A stretch of 64,000 nt of DNA, taken from assembly GCA_963966185.1 (NCBI GenBank), contig CAWZYM010000311.1, forward strand, positions 274,501 to 338,500. The letters run 5' to 3'. How positions within the stretch are numbered: position 1 is the stretch's first letter; every line of letters starts with the position of its first letter. Under the pieces are notes generated by a model, which saw only the letters and a list, made by a program, of their open reading frames with translations, was not told the origin of the DNA and made no database searches. This DNA comes from Rhabditoides inermis (Eukaryota > Nematoda > Chromadorea > Rhabditida > Rhabditidae). The translations under genes were made by a program, and so were the position numbers. Shown in pieces: positions 1 through 11,209 of the stretch.

Positions 1-177
1 ACACGGAAAGAAACACGACAGACCACAGGTTACTAACTGAACAAAAAAGATCACACTCACAATCACGACAGGAAAGTTATCATTCAAACAGACGCTCATA
101 TATGTAGGTGTGTTACTAAACCAAAAACAAGAAGAGATGACGATAGAGTCACAGAACTGAAGGAAGCCACGACACAC

Positions 178-1583
178 TCGCCTTCGTATCCGCAGCTCGT
201 GTCGCTCTCGTCATCCTCTTCCTCTGCATAGTCGACGGGAGGGAGGGGCGGCTGCTGGCGACAGATGGTGCCCGTCAGAGTCGACAGAGACGACGACGCA
301 GACATCTACACGGGGTGAGTGTGTGAACAGGGGGTGGTGAGAGAGACAGGGGGCGCAAGAGTCACTGGATAGAGACACTCGGAAAGTGAGCGGACACAAC
401 GATGGAACAGTAGGGGGGCAACACCATGTCTACCAACCGTGTCGACTGTGCGCCTCGCTGCTCCGGCGCCGCCGTAGTTGTCCTCCAGCTGCCGACTGAT
501 CAGAGACACGCGGTGCGGCTCGAAGCCCGACCGAGCCTCGCCCCGACCGTCCTCGCTGCACTCAGAAGGCTCGAGTGACGTGCGAGAAGAGGTGTAACTG
601 GAAGGGAGGAGAGGGTTAGGGACCACTCCAATTCCCCAGGAACACGTGAAAAGCACGATGCTTAGGGTGTGGCACATATTTATGAGATGTGCATCATGTC
701 TAATGGTCAGAGCATCGATCACCGATCGCGTTGGTACATTACGAACTACGCTGCGTGCGCGCGAGCGGTGCTAGAGCTAGTCATGGCGCGCGATAGGTGC
801 TGGGATATTTGAAAGATGAAAGGAGCTCCATCTACCCACCCGCTGTCTTTGTTGACCATGCCGGGTGGACTGTGCTGTCCCACTGGCAGCTTCTGTCCGG
901 CAGATGGCAGCTGGCCCACTGACTCGCGAAGCGACAGCGAACCTAGTCGGGAAGAACTGCAAGCGATTGTATTTGGTAAACCAAACTATCCATACCCGTT
1001 ATTAAAAACTCGTGGTGACCGTATTTTTACAGGTCGAGTGAAACGTAAGTTTACAGAATGAATGAAACAAGTTTGTGGTTGAGTTTGAATCACGATATCT
1101 CGATTCACTTCATATCTACACTTCTCTCTCCCTCACCTCTCCTCCTCGTCCTCATCGTGTCTCACTTTACTCCTCCTCTTTGCCAGTGCATTCCTCAGAT
1201 CAGCGTGGAAGTCGTTTCCCGGCTGCGACGACGTCCCGGACGAGGAAGACGTGTTCGATCTATAATAATGTTTTACTAAAACGAATACCTAAAACGAATA
1301 CATGAACATAGCGAAAGGGGATATGGCAGATACGGAGCCCTTGGCTAATTGGTGTAAACACTCTGCAACTGGTCGACGGTGTTTCGTACGCCCTTCACTC
1401 TGTACTCGCATATTTACTCACCTCCTTTCGTCCATTGCTGGATCCCTCTTTGTGAGTTTCACCGACCGAAGCGCATCAGCTGTCACTCCCTGATTCACTT
1501 CCCGATGTTGCTGAACGGGCGGAGGGGGAGGGGGAGGCGGCTGGAAGGGCATGTTTATCTCTCTCCTCTCTCCTCTCTCTCTC

Positions 1584-1629
<46 letters not shown>

Positions 1630-2983
1630 CTCTCTCTTCTCCCTACTCACCGCTCCTCCGAGAGGGGGCGGAGGCGGAGGGGGCGGGGCGTTGCTGGAGA
1701 CTGGCGGGATGCCGCCAGCGGGGAGTGGGGGAGGGGGAGGAGGGGCGGGAGGGGCGGACTGCAAATGAAAGTTTATTTACAGCTCACAATGTCTGAAAAG
1801 TTGTCGAATGAGTGTTTGTGTGAATGTAAAACTCACTGAAGTGGCTGGCTGGCTGGCGGCGTAGTCTCTTCCGACCGGCGGCGGCGGAGGGGGCGGGGTC
1901 TTCGGTCGACTGGTCGGGCGGAACGGACGGGAGTACTCGCCCGACTCGATGCTCAACCTGAACAACACCATTACACTCTGCTGCATAGACAAGCTCTGCC
2001 CCCGTCGCCCCGCCCACCTCCTTGAATCCTGCGTGGGCGTGGGAGCGTCGTCGTCGTCGAACGATGCCTGGTATCCATTGTGGATGTCAGGAGAGGAGGC
2101 GGACGCCTTGATTGGAGTGCCGTACAACTGATCTGCCGTCTGCACAAAATGATACATGAACCAACAATTCAATCTTTCAACGTTCGAGTCGTCGGATCGC
2201 GACAAGAAGGAACCACCGACAGATACTTCATGCAGACTATAGTTTTATTCTCGCAATAAGTTGCGCGCGGTGGGATAGATCAGAGGAAGACGGAGAGTCA
2301 GCTCTCGGCAATAGCGCGCAAAACAAGAGAGACAGACGGTTATGGCACCGTATTTCGAATTGCAAGCGAGGTAGATCGAAAACTATCGCTTTGGCGCAGA
2401 CTATAAACCCCTTGTATTTCATCTCAGTTGTTGTATTCTTGATATAATTCTAATTCTTTTTTTCGAATTGGAAAACGTTCAAATACGTTTCACAGGCTCA
2501 CTATCGTATCCATGAAATTTTTCTCAATAATAACAAGAGATTGCGAAAGTACCATCCCCACCTGATAGTCGTATCCGTTCCGGCTGAGGCCTGGCTGAGC
2601 ACCTGGCACGGGCGGCCGCTGCTGCTTGCGTCTCTTCAGATCGGCCACAGACGAGTACTTCTTCGGAGAACCACATAGGGACTCCTGCACAAATCAGGTT
2701 GTATTTTACAAAGAATCACAATACGCTTCATTCGTTTTGCAAGTATGTGAAAACTGCTACCGAGAAATCAATGCATTTCCCTTTTCGTTAACAAAGACAA
2801 GTAAAAATGTTACGAACCAACAAATAATATTTTCCGACGCTGATAAACCCAACTAACCTGATCGTACTGTACTCCGGGGGCGTATACGGTACCGGGGGCT
2901 CTGTACTCGGAGCCGCCATAGATGGGCTCCCGAGGCGGCTGGGGAGTGCCATAGACCTGCGAGAGGAAGGAGGTGAGAGAGAA

Positions 2984-3026
<43 letters not shown>

Positions 3027-4390
3027 AGGAGGGGAGAGAGAGAGACGAACACGAGACGAACCTGCTGTTGCTGATACCCCTGCCTAGCCTGGCGCACCAT
3101 CAACGATTCCAGTTCCGCGGCGGATATTCTGCGTTGAGTGCCTCTGAAACATCGGAATCTCCCGATAAACAGTAAACAACTTGTTTACAAACAGACAACA
3201 CACTGATCGTTTATAAACGAACCTGTGCGATACGCTGGCGTGCCGCTGCGAACCGTAGAAATCCTCCGAGTCACCTGAAAGGACGACACATAAGGAAAGA
3301 GTGGGAGAAGGAGGAGAAGGAGAAGGAGGAGAGAAGAATCTAGCACGAGACAGTGACGACCACGACACGAGAGTACGGTAGAAGGCAGTGGTCATCGCAT
3401 GTTCACGTGCTTTATTCTCTCGATATGTACACATTGGCAAGAGAGAGGGGGATGCTAATCTTCTAATCTGACTGGGATAGGGACACCGGTTTGTGTCTCT
3501 CGTTTACCCGCGGAGACCACTCTCCAAATGGCAACTCTGCCTCCTCCACACTAAAAAAGTCATTCACGGGCTTAGCCATGCTTTCATCTGTATGACTATA
3601 TAAGGAGTTGGGAGGAGGCATACGAACGTTTTCCCACGGACCCGCTACACCAGTGAACCTGTCCAGAGGACTCATGGGGGAGGGGGCTGAAGGGGCGGGG
3701 CCTCGCAAAGGCGGTCTTCTATCTTGCGGTGGTACCGTGGGACTCTCCACCCTACTCACTGCCCGCGGTATCCTCACTATATTCGGATTGGTTCTAATCA
3801 TTGGTCTCTCCACCTCCTCCATAGTATAATAGTGTGGATCAGATGGGCAGTTACGCAGTCTCTCCACTATGGGATCCGAGGGGCACCTACGCAGCGCAGC
3901 CGGTCTCTCCACTTGATAAGTAATCGAGCGAGGCAGCCGCATTCTCATAGACTCTCTCTCGACGGGGTCAGGGGGAGAGGGACTCAACGCCCGCTTATAG
4001 GAGTCAGACCGGTGGAAGGGGTGTTCAGAAGGCAGCGATGTACCATAGATGGACCCTCCTCCGCGGGAGAGGGACGTGGAGGGATGACGTTGCGGCGGCT
4101 GCGGCGGAAGACCCATGCGGGAGCCTGAAGAAGACACACATGCACACATGCACTATTCGATCGATTAATGCTAACTGCATACCTGTCGACTGTCGTCTCA
4201 TGGTCACTGTGCCGCCGGGAAAAGGCGCTGCCGGATCCACAGTGATCACCTGAACATGTGTGGTTGATTGTAGACGTCCTTTGACATGTTTGTACCTTGA
4301 GGGCAATTGTGTCCCCTGCTTGTTGGATGAGGTGGACGACTTCGTCGTGGGACGCGCGACGCACGTCCACCTGGATACGGTAGAGGTGAT

Positions 4391-4450
<60 letters not shown>

Positions 4451-6045
4451 TCCTTCACCCCATCGATCTGCAGTAGATAGTCTCCCGGACGTAGCCCCGC
4501 GCGCATTGCCATTCCAGACATGTCGACTCCTAGAGACAGGTGTTTTAGAGGTAACTTGAACAAAAGAGAAGAATTAAACGTGCATATGACAATATACATA
4601 ATGTGTTTGAAACGTATTGAGTAATGTGGAAACGTACCTTCGAAGAACTGTAGCGCGGGCACGACGGGTGTGGGTTGGAAGTCCATCTCATCGTCCACTC
4701 TCTTCGCGCCTCGCAGAATGAATCCGAACCCCTTCGGACCCCGCGGGATCACAAGAATGCGGGGCGTGTTCGGTCTGTAACGGTGGTACGTTTCAATGAA
4801 ACTAGATAGCTGAATGAGTCTGCTCTACTCTAATCACGATTCATTTCCGACATGTATTATTTATACAGTACACCAGTTTGCATACCAGTTTGTATTTCGC
4901 TTTGTAAGTTGAAAATTCATGTCATGTCAGGCGTATTCGAGTGACATCTGCTTCGACTCACTCATTGGCTGCCTGTCCCTTGACGTAGTCCGGATTGTAT
5001 CGGCGCATCGTTCCGTACTCACTGCCGGCTGTGATAGTGGCACGGGAGGGGGTGGGAGACGGGGCAGACTGAAATGATCTCTCTCCCCCCCCCTCTCTCT
5101 CTCTTCCTCCACTCACCACCGATGGCGCTCGACTCCGCACACTCCCGTTGCCGTTCAGTTCCCGGGGATCGCGGTATTGTCCTGTAAGGTTCACGTCACC
5201 TTCCCTCCCTTTCAAATGAAAGTGTGTCTCATCTCAAATTTTCTCCAATGCAGAAACCTGCCCATAGGCGCACTCGCACATCACACAAAACTCATTGTGT
5301 CGATGATAATATCATAATAAACGTATTGTATTGTATACCTGCCGGCTGTCCGCTGAGTAGACTCGACTGGCTGAGTGACCTCCTTCTGGATAGGGTCGAG
5401 CTGATCCTCCTCCTAGTCGAGTACTGCGGGGTTCCGCGATGCGGGACTGCAATGGGCGACACGTTGCGCATGTCATGAAAGAAGACTTTCTTGTTTTTGA
5501 GACTCAATCGGTCCCATTTGCCATTCCTTATCATGCACGTAGAAAAAATATTTTAGTGATTTTTTTATGTTGTTGCTTTGTTCAATCTGGATATCCCTTC
5601 TACATACGTTTTAAACAATGTTATAATATTCGAAATACATCCAATTCCAATGTGATCCCCTGCTCACCACTGGCGCCCGGGTTGTGGCCTCCGATGATGT
5701 CAGACACCGCTGCGTTGCCCACTATGTGTGCGACGTGCAGCGCCGTCTGGAAGCGAATCTCTCTCCCTCTCCCTCCCTTTCCCTCCCTCTATTCCCCCTC
5801 CTCACCTGTCCCTGCTTGTTAGCCAATAGATGGTTGGCTCCGCGAAAAAGCAACACTCGCGCGCACTCGGCTCTGAAAATAAATGTGATAATCACCGGAA
5901 TGACGATTTAAAAGTAGCAATACGGGCAGCAGAGGGAGGAAGTTATGTTTCTCTGCGCAAACAACGATGTTCCCACAAAGGGGTGCGAATAGACAGGTGT
6001 GCGGTGTGAAAAACCAGTAATCTCGAGCTCAGCTCGTGTGAACCG

Positions 6046-6086
<41 letters not shown>

Positions 6087-8826
6087 GGAGAGAGAGAGAG
6101 AGAGAGGACTGTCCGTAACAGGGCAAACAAACACAGCGGACGGTGGCAGTGTGCGCTGCGCCAAAAAAAAAACAGATTTGATCAACTATACATGCGTTTA
6201 TGAAAATGAAATCTAGCGTGTACAACGGGATTACATAAAGAAAAAAAGGATGAATCTGACGGAACACAGAAATCAAGGAAACGAACAAGATGAAAGGAGT
6301 GAATGGAGTACAATGGAAGAAGATATGTTGCGTACCGGTTGTTGACGGCGCACACGTGCAGGGGGCTGTTGCCGTTCACATTCTCCGCGTCCACCGAAGC
6401 ACCGTAGTACAGCAGATGCTCCACGTGCTTCACCAGACCGTTCTTGCACGCCTGCAACCAGGGAGTCTCTCTCTCTCCCTCCCTCTCTCTTTATCTCTCT
6501 CTATCTCTCTCTCTCTATCTCTCCATCTATCACTCTTGCTCTCACTACATTAGTTATTGCGAAAGAAATCTAGGTATAACATCTCCTTGAAACGTACCAG
6601 CGACATGAGGGAGTGCGGGGTCTAGTGATATAGCCTCCAGCTTCCACCCCCTCTTTCTCCCTCCCTCTCCCTCTCTTGTTAGCTCATGTGCTTATCACAC
6701 CATGAGAACACTGCTTCGACCACACATAAACACTCGAGCCACAAGCGAGCGAAATTTGCATATCCTAAGGAATCTCACTATAATCGTACACGTTTCTCTA
6801 ACTCTGTAAAACTAAGCTATGGTTATCACTCTAATAATCTGTTCTGACGTTAGTCTTTTCGAATTCAAAACTATATAAAATCGATAATCGATCGATCGAT
6901 ACCTGGTGTATCTCGTGGTTTCCGTGCATGTCGGTCACTCCCACGTCTGCCGCCTCTCGCAGTAGCATCTCAGCCACACAATCATTCGAATCAGCTGTCA
7001 GCATCGAGTAGTACCTGCAGGGGGCGGGGATTGGAGGGGCGGGACTTACGCATTTTTCGAAGTTCTGTACTAAATGTAAGTTTCCATGTATACGATAAGC
7101 CAAAACAGATGTGAAAGCAATTCGATCTGTTCTTCAACTAATACCAAGAAGCAGTTAGATTTAGACAATGAGAGTGAAGGTTCTAACGCACTAAATAGTT
7201 TAGGTGATTGGGTGGGTTGGATTTTGGGTGCACGTGGTCATGGAGATAAGTTACAGAAAGTATAACATGACAATTCATTTTTTCAATACGTTTCACATTG
7301 GTTATTTATGAAGGAGTATGATCATGATGATAATCTGCCAATTGTTACGCTTCCTGGAATCATTTAAAAAAAAAAACTCACAGTGGCGTGAGTCCGATGG
7401 GATCCCTGTAGTTGGGAGAAGCACCCAATTCCAGAAGACACTTCACATTCTCCACCGACGAGAGGAACGAGGCCTTGTGCATCGCAGTCTGAAGAGGGCG
7501 GGGTTAGTGGGGGCGGAGTCTGGGAGAGAGAGAGGGAGAGAGAGGGAGAGAGAGGGAGAGATACTCACCTGTCCCTCGCTGTTCCGGAAGTCGATGTGAG
7601 CTCCTCCTCCCACCAGAGCCACGATCACTGCCCGGTTGTTCGTCACGCCTAGAATAATTCACATTTACAATGCTCCTTAGACTTACAGCAGCTTTTCTCC
7701 CCAAAACCAATGGGAAAACGGCGAATTTTTTTTCGATCATCTTTTGCTGCTACTGCTCACATAAGTAGCAGCAGGTTGTCGGGAATATAACTTTTAGTCT
7801 CAATAATGTCAATCGAGTTTTCAATCGTATTTCTTGAGAGTAACTCAAATAATGATTGACAAATGCGATTTCTTTCACTAAAATTTCTATCCATGCAACT
7901 TTCGCAACCTGTGACTTCACTAATACCCGAGTACATAACATAGCCATCATCGATCCGGTGTGCTGAGCGTCTCGCTAACTCTTCACTAGCACCAGACTAC
8001 TGTTCCAATTTTTTCACATTTCACAGATAGCTACAATTCGAGAATAGAATAACCTAGGCGATCGAAAATGTTACAGTTCACAGATGGCTTGATGCTTTTA
8101 ACGAGTTGATATGATTTTTGGCATAGTTTCTCAGCACTCGTGCATCGACCGGATGCGAGTGTGAGGGGCGTCTCTTCACTGACTTCACTAACAACTCTTT
8201 CCCAACACCAGTCCACCACTCGTCTACCCACCGGACGCGAGTGTGAGTGGCGTCTCTCCCTGCGCGTCGTGGAAGTTGGCGTCCAGACCCTGCTGGCACA
8301 TCTTCTCAACCTGAAAGGGATGAGAACTTGAAAAAGGAAGGGAAGACGTCCATCGTTCTTTGAAACTATTTTGGTTGTCGGTGACGGGTGCAATTTTTTT
8401 TAGAGACACAGTAACCCTACAGTCCTACGGAAAATGCACAATGCAACAACAGTTGAGCCTTCGCTAGACTATCTGTATACTGTATAAACGTATAGTTACT
8501 TATGGCCTTTAATATCAGTGTCACTCACCTTTTCCGCGTTCCGGTTCACCACGTACTCCATCAGCTTCTTGAGGTTCGCCTGGAAAAATGTTTATGACGC
8601 CACTATTCTCTTTTTTTGGGTGTATACCAAGTTACCTTGGTATGAAGAGCTTTGAGTTGCTTCTCGTCAAGATTCATCATCTTGTAGACGCGCTTCTTGT
8701 ATTTCAACTGAAACGAGGGTTCTTTCTCTCTCCTTTTTTCTCTCTCTCTCTCTCCCTCCCTATCTCTCTCTCTCTCTCTCTCCCTCCCTATCTCTCTCTC
8801 TCTCTCTCTCTCTCCCTCCCTATCTC

Positions 8827-8868
<42 letters not shown>

Positions 8869-10233
8869 TCCCCCTCTCTCTTCCCTTTTCTCTCTCACCT
8901 CCAGATAGGGTACGCAGTCGTGGAAAGGGTAGTCGCGCACCGGCCTGAATGTGAGAGGGGCGTGGTTAGAGTGGGCGGAGTTTGGACTCACCTATCCTCG
9001 AGTAGGAACTTTCCCGCCCGGCCATCGCAAGGCGGCAGGAACAGACCGTAGTTGAAGGCTTGCGGAAGGGCCTGAGAAATATTTACTTCACTATATCTAA
9101 CTAATATGACACAAACGTTTTAATAAAATGATATTTCACGAGAGTGATGTTTCTTATTATAGTAATAGTGATACGAATTGAGCTTTTTCAAAGAAGAACG
9201 CAGATTATACGGTTATGCACAAAACTACTGTATAAACTGTATAAAAATAGAATGCTTACCTGGGGGAGAGTAGCGAGCAGCTTTCTCTTCACATCCCATA
9301 CAAAGTCGTTCAGAGTCACCGTGAGACATTTCTGAAAAATAATAATTTGATTTTTGTAATGATTCCTGATAAGAATCATTACAAAAATCAAATTATTATT
9401 ACAGTTATCTAATTCTAATGGATTATTATTTCTTCCTCTCTCGCATCGCGCGGTCGGGTCGAAATGATCTTCCCCCAGTACCCTTGAGCAAGGCGGGGAA
9501 TAGCTCATGAGAACGCTGTCTTCCTAGCCCGCGGAGTTACTATTGTGGATTATAATGGAAGGAAAGGAACACCCGGAGCCCCACTATCGTCTATAATGGT
9601 ATCTAATTCTAATGGATCATGGAAAGGAAATCGAATGATTATCGACTAAATATCGATCTAATATCGACTTTCGACCTTCGACCCTACCATCCCCGTTGCT
9701 AAACTGTGTTTCTCCCAGCGCTTAGCCCTTGTGGTGTACCGTATGCACTTGTTGTATAGTCAGGATATAGCGATTCTGGATAAATGATTGATTGATTGAT
9801 TGATTGATTCCTGATAAACAATTTGTTATTCAAACAACAACGATTTTCTCTTTTCTATATTCCTTTCTTTACTTTTTTCATGTTTTCTCTCGATGTTTTC
9901 GAAACGGTGTGTCCACCGCGCTTCTCGCCTAGCCACTTCTTCATCGTATCCTCGAAGACTTCCACATCCCGGTCGGAGCTTCGGAAGTGTCAGATTTCAG
10001 GCCCCCGAACGAGACAAATAGAGTGAGTGTGAATGGAGCATGACTGTGTGTTTTCAAACAGCAATCCACACCCCCGGACGGAATAAAAACATCAAACGAC
10101 TTGTTATCAGTTATCAGCTTGAATCACTCACTATCAAAATCCGCACTCGTAAAAGTACAACGTGAAAAGTACTCACTCGGACTTGAATCTCGGGCACGAA
10201 GATTTGAATGTTGATCGATTCGTCCTCCTCCAT
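178..10233 (-). CDS. shn-1: Shank family scaffold protein (SHN-1 orthologue), 3' end beyond window
   Basis: Shank proteins are multidomain scaffolds of the postsynaptic density and actin cortex. The model starts at the ATG at 10233 and has exons 10233-10177, 9331-9260, 9071-8992, 8944-8899, 8707-8636, 8579-8529, 8310-8232, 7648-7569, 7488-7382, 7014-6903, 6451-6336, 5872-5806, 5746-5668, 5485-5339, 5181-5117, 5068-4962, 4774-4638, 4529-4459, 4370-4296, 4249-4183, 4124-3508, 3263-3223, 3143-3062, 2956-2858, 2684-2562, 2139-2018, 1957-1837, 1758-1651, 1540-1467, 1259-1171, 942-840, 597-438 and 305-178. Phases join throughout. Diagnostic stretches are EIHQACKNGLVKHVEHLL (ankyrin) and GPKGFGFILRGAK (PDZ), in the Shank domain order. 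No SH3 domain is seen. A SAM domain, expected in SHN-1, would lie left of the window. Less certain points are the acceptor near 3263 (alternatively 3274, which breaks phase), the 5' edge of the 5485 exon, and the last donor at 177. An alternative 3' end is a stop at 3463 if the exon ending at 3508 is read through. Confidence 0.9.
1171..2139 (-). other. shn-1: shn-1 exons 26-30: polyproline segments and a WH2-like motif
   Basis: Several exons encode polyproline runs such as KTPPPPPPPVG, APPPPPPPP and a third run ending PVQQHREV. They precede an exon whose product reads DFHADLRNALAKRR. That sequence has the helix-plus-basic spacing of a WH2-type actin-binding motif. This is an inference from pattern only. 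The polyproline runs would suit SH3, EVH1 or profilin partners. A TC microsatellite at 1580-1626 lies in the adjacent intron. Confidence 0.7.
3508..4249 (-). other. shn-1: shn-1 exons 20-21: long basic/proline linker after the PDZ domain
   Basis: A 67-nt exon and a 617-nt exon encode a low-complexity linker rich in Arg, Pro and Ser. A repeated RRCPSDP / RNCPSDP motif occurs around 3850-3900. No known fold is visible. If the donor at 3507 is ignored the frame runs to a stop at 3463, giving a possible short isoform. Confidence 0.75.
4296..4774 (-). other. shn-1: shn-1 exons 17-19: PDZ domain
   Basis: Three exons encode a PDZ domain. The carboxylate-binding loop region reads GPKGFGFILRGAK. It is followed by the acidic insert typical of Shank PDZ (VDDEMDFQPTPVVPALQFFE), then AMRAGLRPGDYLLQIDG and VDVRRASHDEVVHLIQQAG. 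Shank PDZ domains bind C-terminal peptides of synaptic scaffolds and channels. The intron at 4371-4458 carries a GA microsatellite (4391-4447). Confidence 0.92.
5668..8310 (-). other. shn-1: shn-1 exons 7-13: ankyrin repeat block
   Basis: Seven exons encode about six ankyrin repeats. Visible cores are ANFHDAQGETPLTLAS, the GGAHIDFRNSEGQTAMHKAS junction, GASPNYRDPIGLTP, GNHEIHQACKNG, NVNGNSPLHVCAVNN and RVLLFRGANHLLANKQGQ. Each intron joins in phase. In the family this block is an interaction surface for cytoskeletal and membrane partners. The intron between 7649 and 8231 contains a decayed copy of one exon end (see findings). Confidence 0.88.
8529..10233 (-). other. shn-1: shn-1 exons 1-6: SPN / FERM-like N-terminal region
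   Basis: Exon 1 encodes a short acidic start (MEEDESINIQIFVPEIQVR). The next exons give a ubiquitin-like fold segment ending in LLATLPQ, then ALPQAFNYGLFLPPCDGRAG, a KFLLEDR turn, the RDYPFHDCVPYLE motif and a basic LKYKKRVYKMM segment. This order matches the Shank/ProSAP N-terminal domain, which in vertebrates packs against the ankyrin repeats and binds Ras-family GTPases. That function is family knowledge and was not tested here. The first intron is large (9332-10176) and carries a retroelement insertion. Confidence 0.85.
9373..9804 (+). mobile_element. Non-LTR-like retroelement insertion with (TGAT)n tail in shn-1 intron 1
   Basis: A stretch of about 430 bp ends in GGATAAATGATTGATTGATT, a simple-repeat tail typical of CR1/RTE-type elements. 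It is bounded by identical 13-bp direct repeats, TGATTCCTGATAA, at 9360-9372 and 9805-9817, as expected for a target-site duplication. No reverse transcriptase is encoded, so it is a short copy or non-autonomous. Its first 28 bases are an exact inverted copy of the flank at 9338-9365. Confidence 0.6.
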
Positions 10234-10410
10234 GGTCGCCCTGAATCAGGGGAGTTGGCGTTTTCCGCTCGGGACCCGGAGCACGTTCAAATTGAATACA
10301 GTGGAGGTGCAAAAAAGAGAAAGTCGAGACGAGCTGCAAAGTTAATCTTTACAAGAAAACAGGAAGCCATGAAATTCGATTAATCGCGATACATGGCAAC
10401 GGAAATATGC

Positions 10411-10455
<45 letters not shown>

Positions 10456-10655
10456 CCACCCTCGCGCCTACAGGCGCACATAGGGGCTCTGGTTACCTGG
10501 CGGCGGCAATACCAAAACAAGTCAGCAAATGCAAATAGAGGAGGGAAATCCAGGTAATAACATTCGAAGGGGTGTGACACACACTGTTTGAATAGCCAAG
10601 AAAAGCGAAGCGTGCCTTGGCAGCGTGACATTTTAACATTTGATTGCACTCCTCC

Positions 10656-10699
<44 letters not shown>

Positions 10700-11147
10700 C
10701 CATCCTTGTGAATCACACGCCGATCCATTAATGCCTGTGTGTGCATGTACCAATGTACACATTTGCCCGGAGAAGACGTTCGATCGAATCAAACACGAAA
10801 GCCTTCGATTTTATCGACGGCGACGAAAACGAATGTAAAACTGACGCTATATAAGGAAATGTAAATGGAATGGCAGTGAAAAGTTGTGGGAGGAAACGAG
10901 CAGATGCCATCTACACGAGTTGCAAAAGAACGACCAGCTGCCAACAGTGATGGGGTGAATGTGAGAAGATGTTCGACTAGATAAGACGGACCATAGGTAC
11001 AAGTACACTAGGGTCTTCAGAAATACGTTCAATGACAGAAACTGACGACTGATGCTCGAAATGAAATGTCGTAATTAACAAGAAGTGAACGGCTGTGAGA
11101 GCTGCGGACTGCCACCACAATATGCAATCTCTATGGAGACGAGTGGC

Positions 11148-11209
<62 letters not shown>

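Noticed and set aside
1379..1768. Long plus-strand open frame with Ser/Leu and Gly runs
   Set aside because: It is the antisense of shn-1 proline-rich exons plus a TC microsatellite; composition alone keeps it open.
6600..6630. Possible 24-nt ankyrin microexon (TPHSLMSL) in shn-1
   Set aside because: The flanking exons already join in phase as EIHQ/ACKNG, matching the Shank pattern, so an insert would break the repeat.
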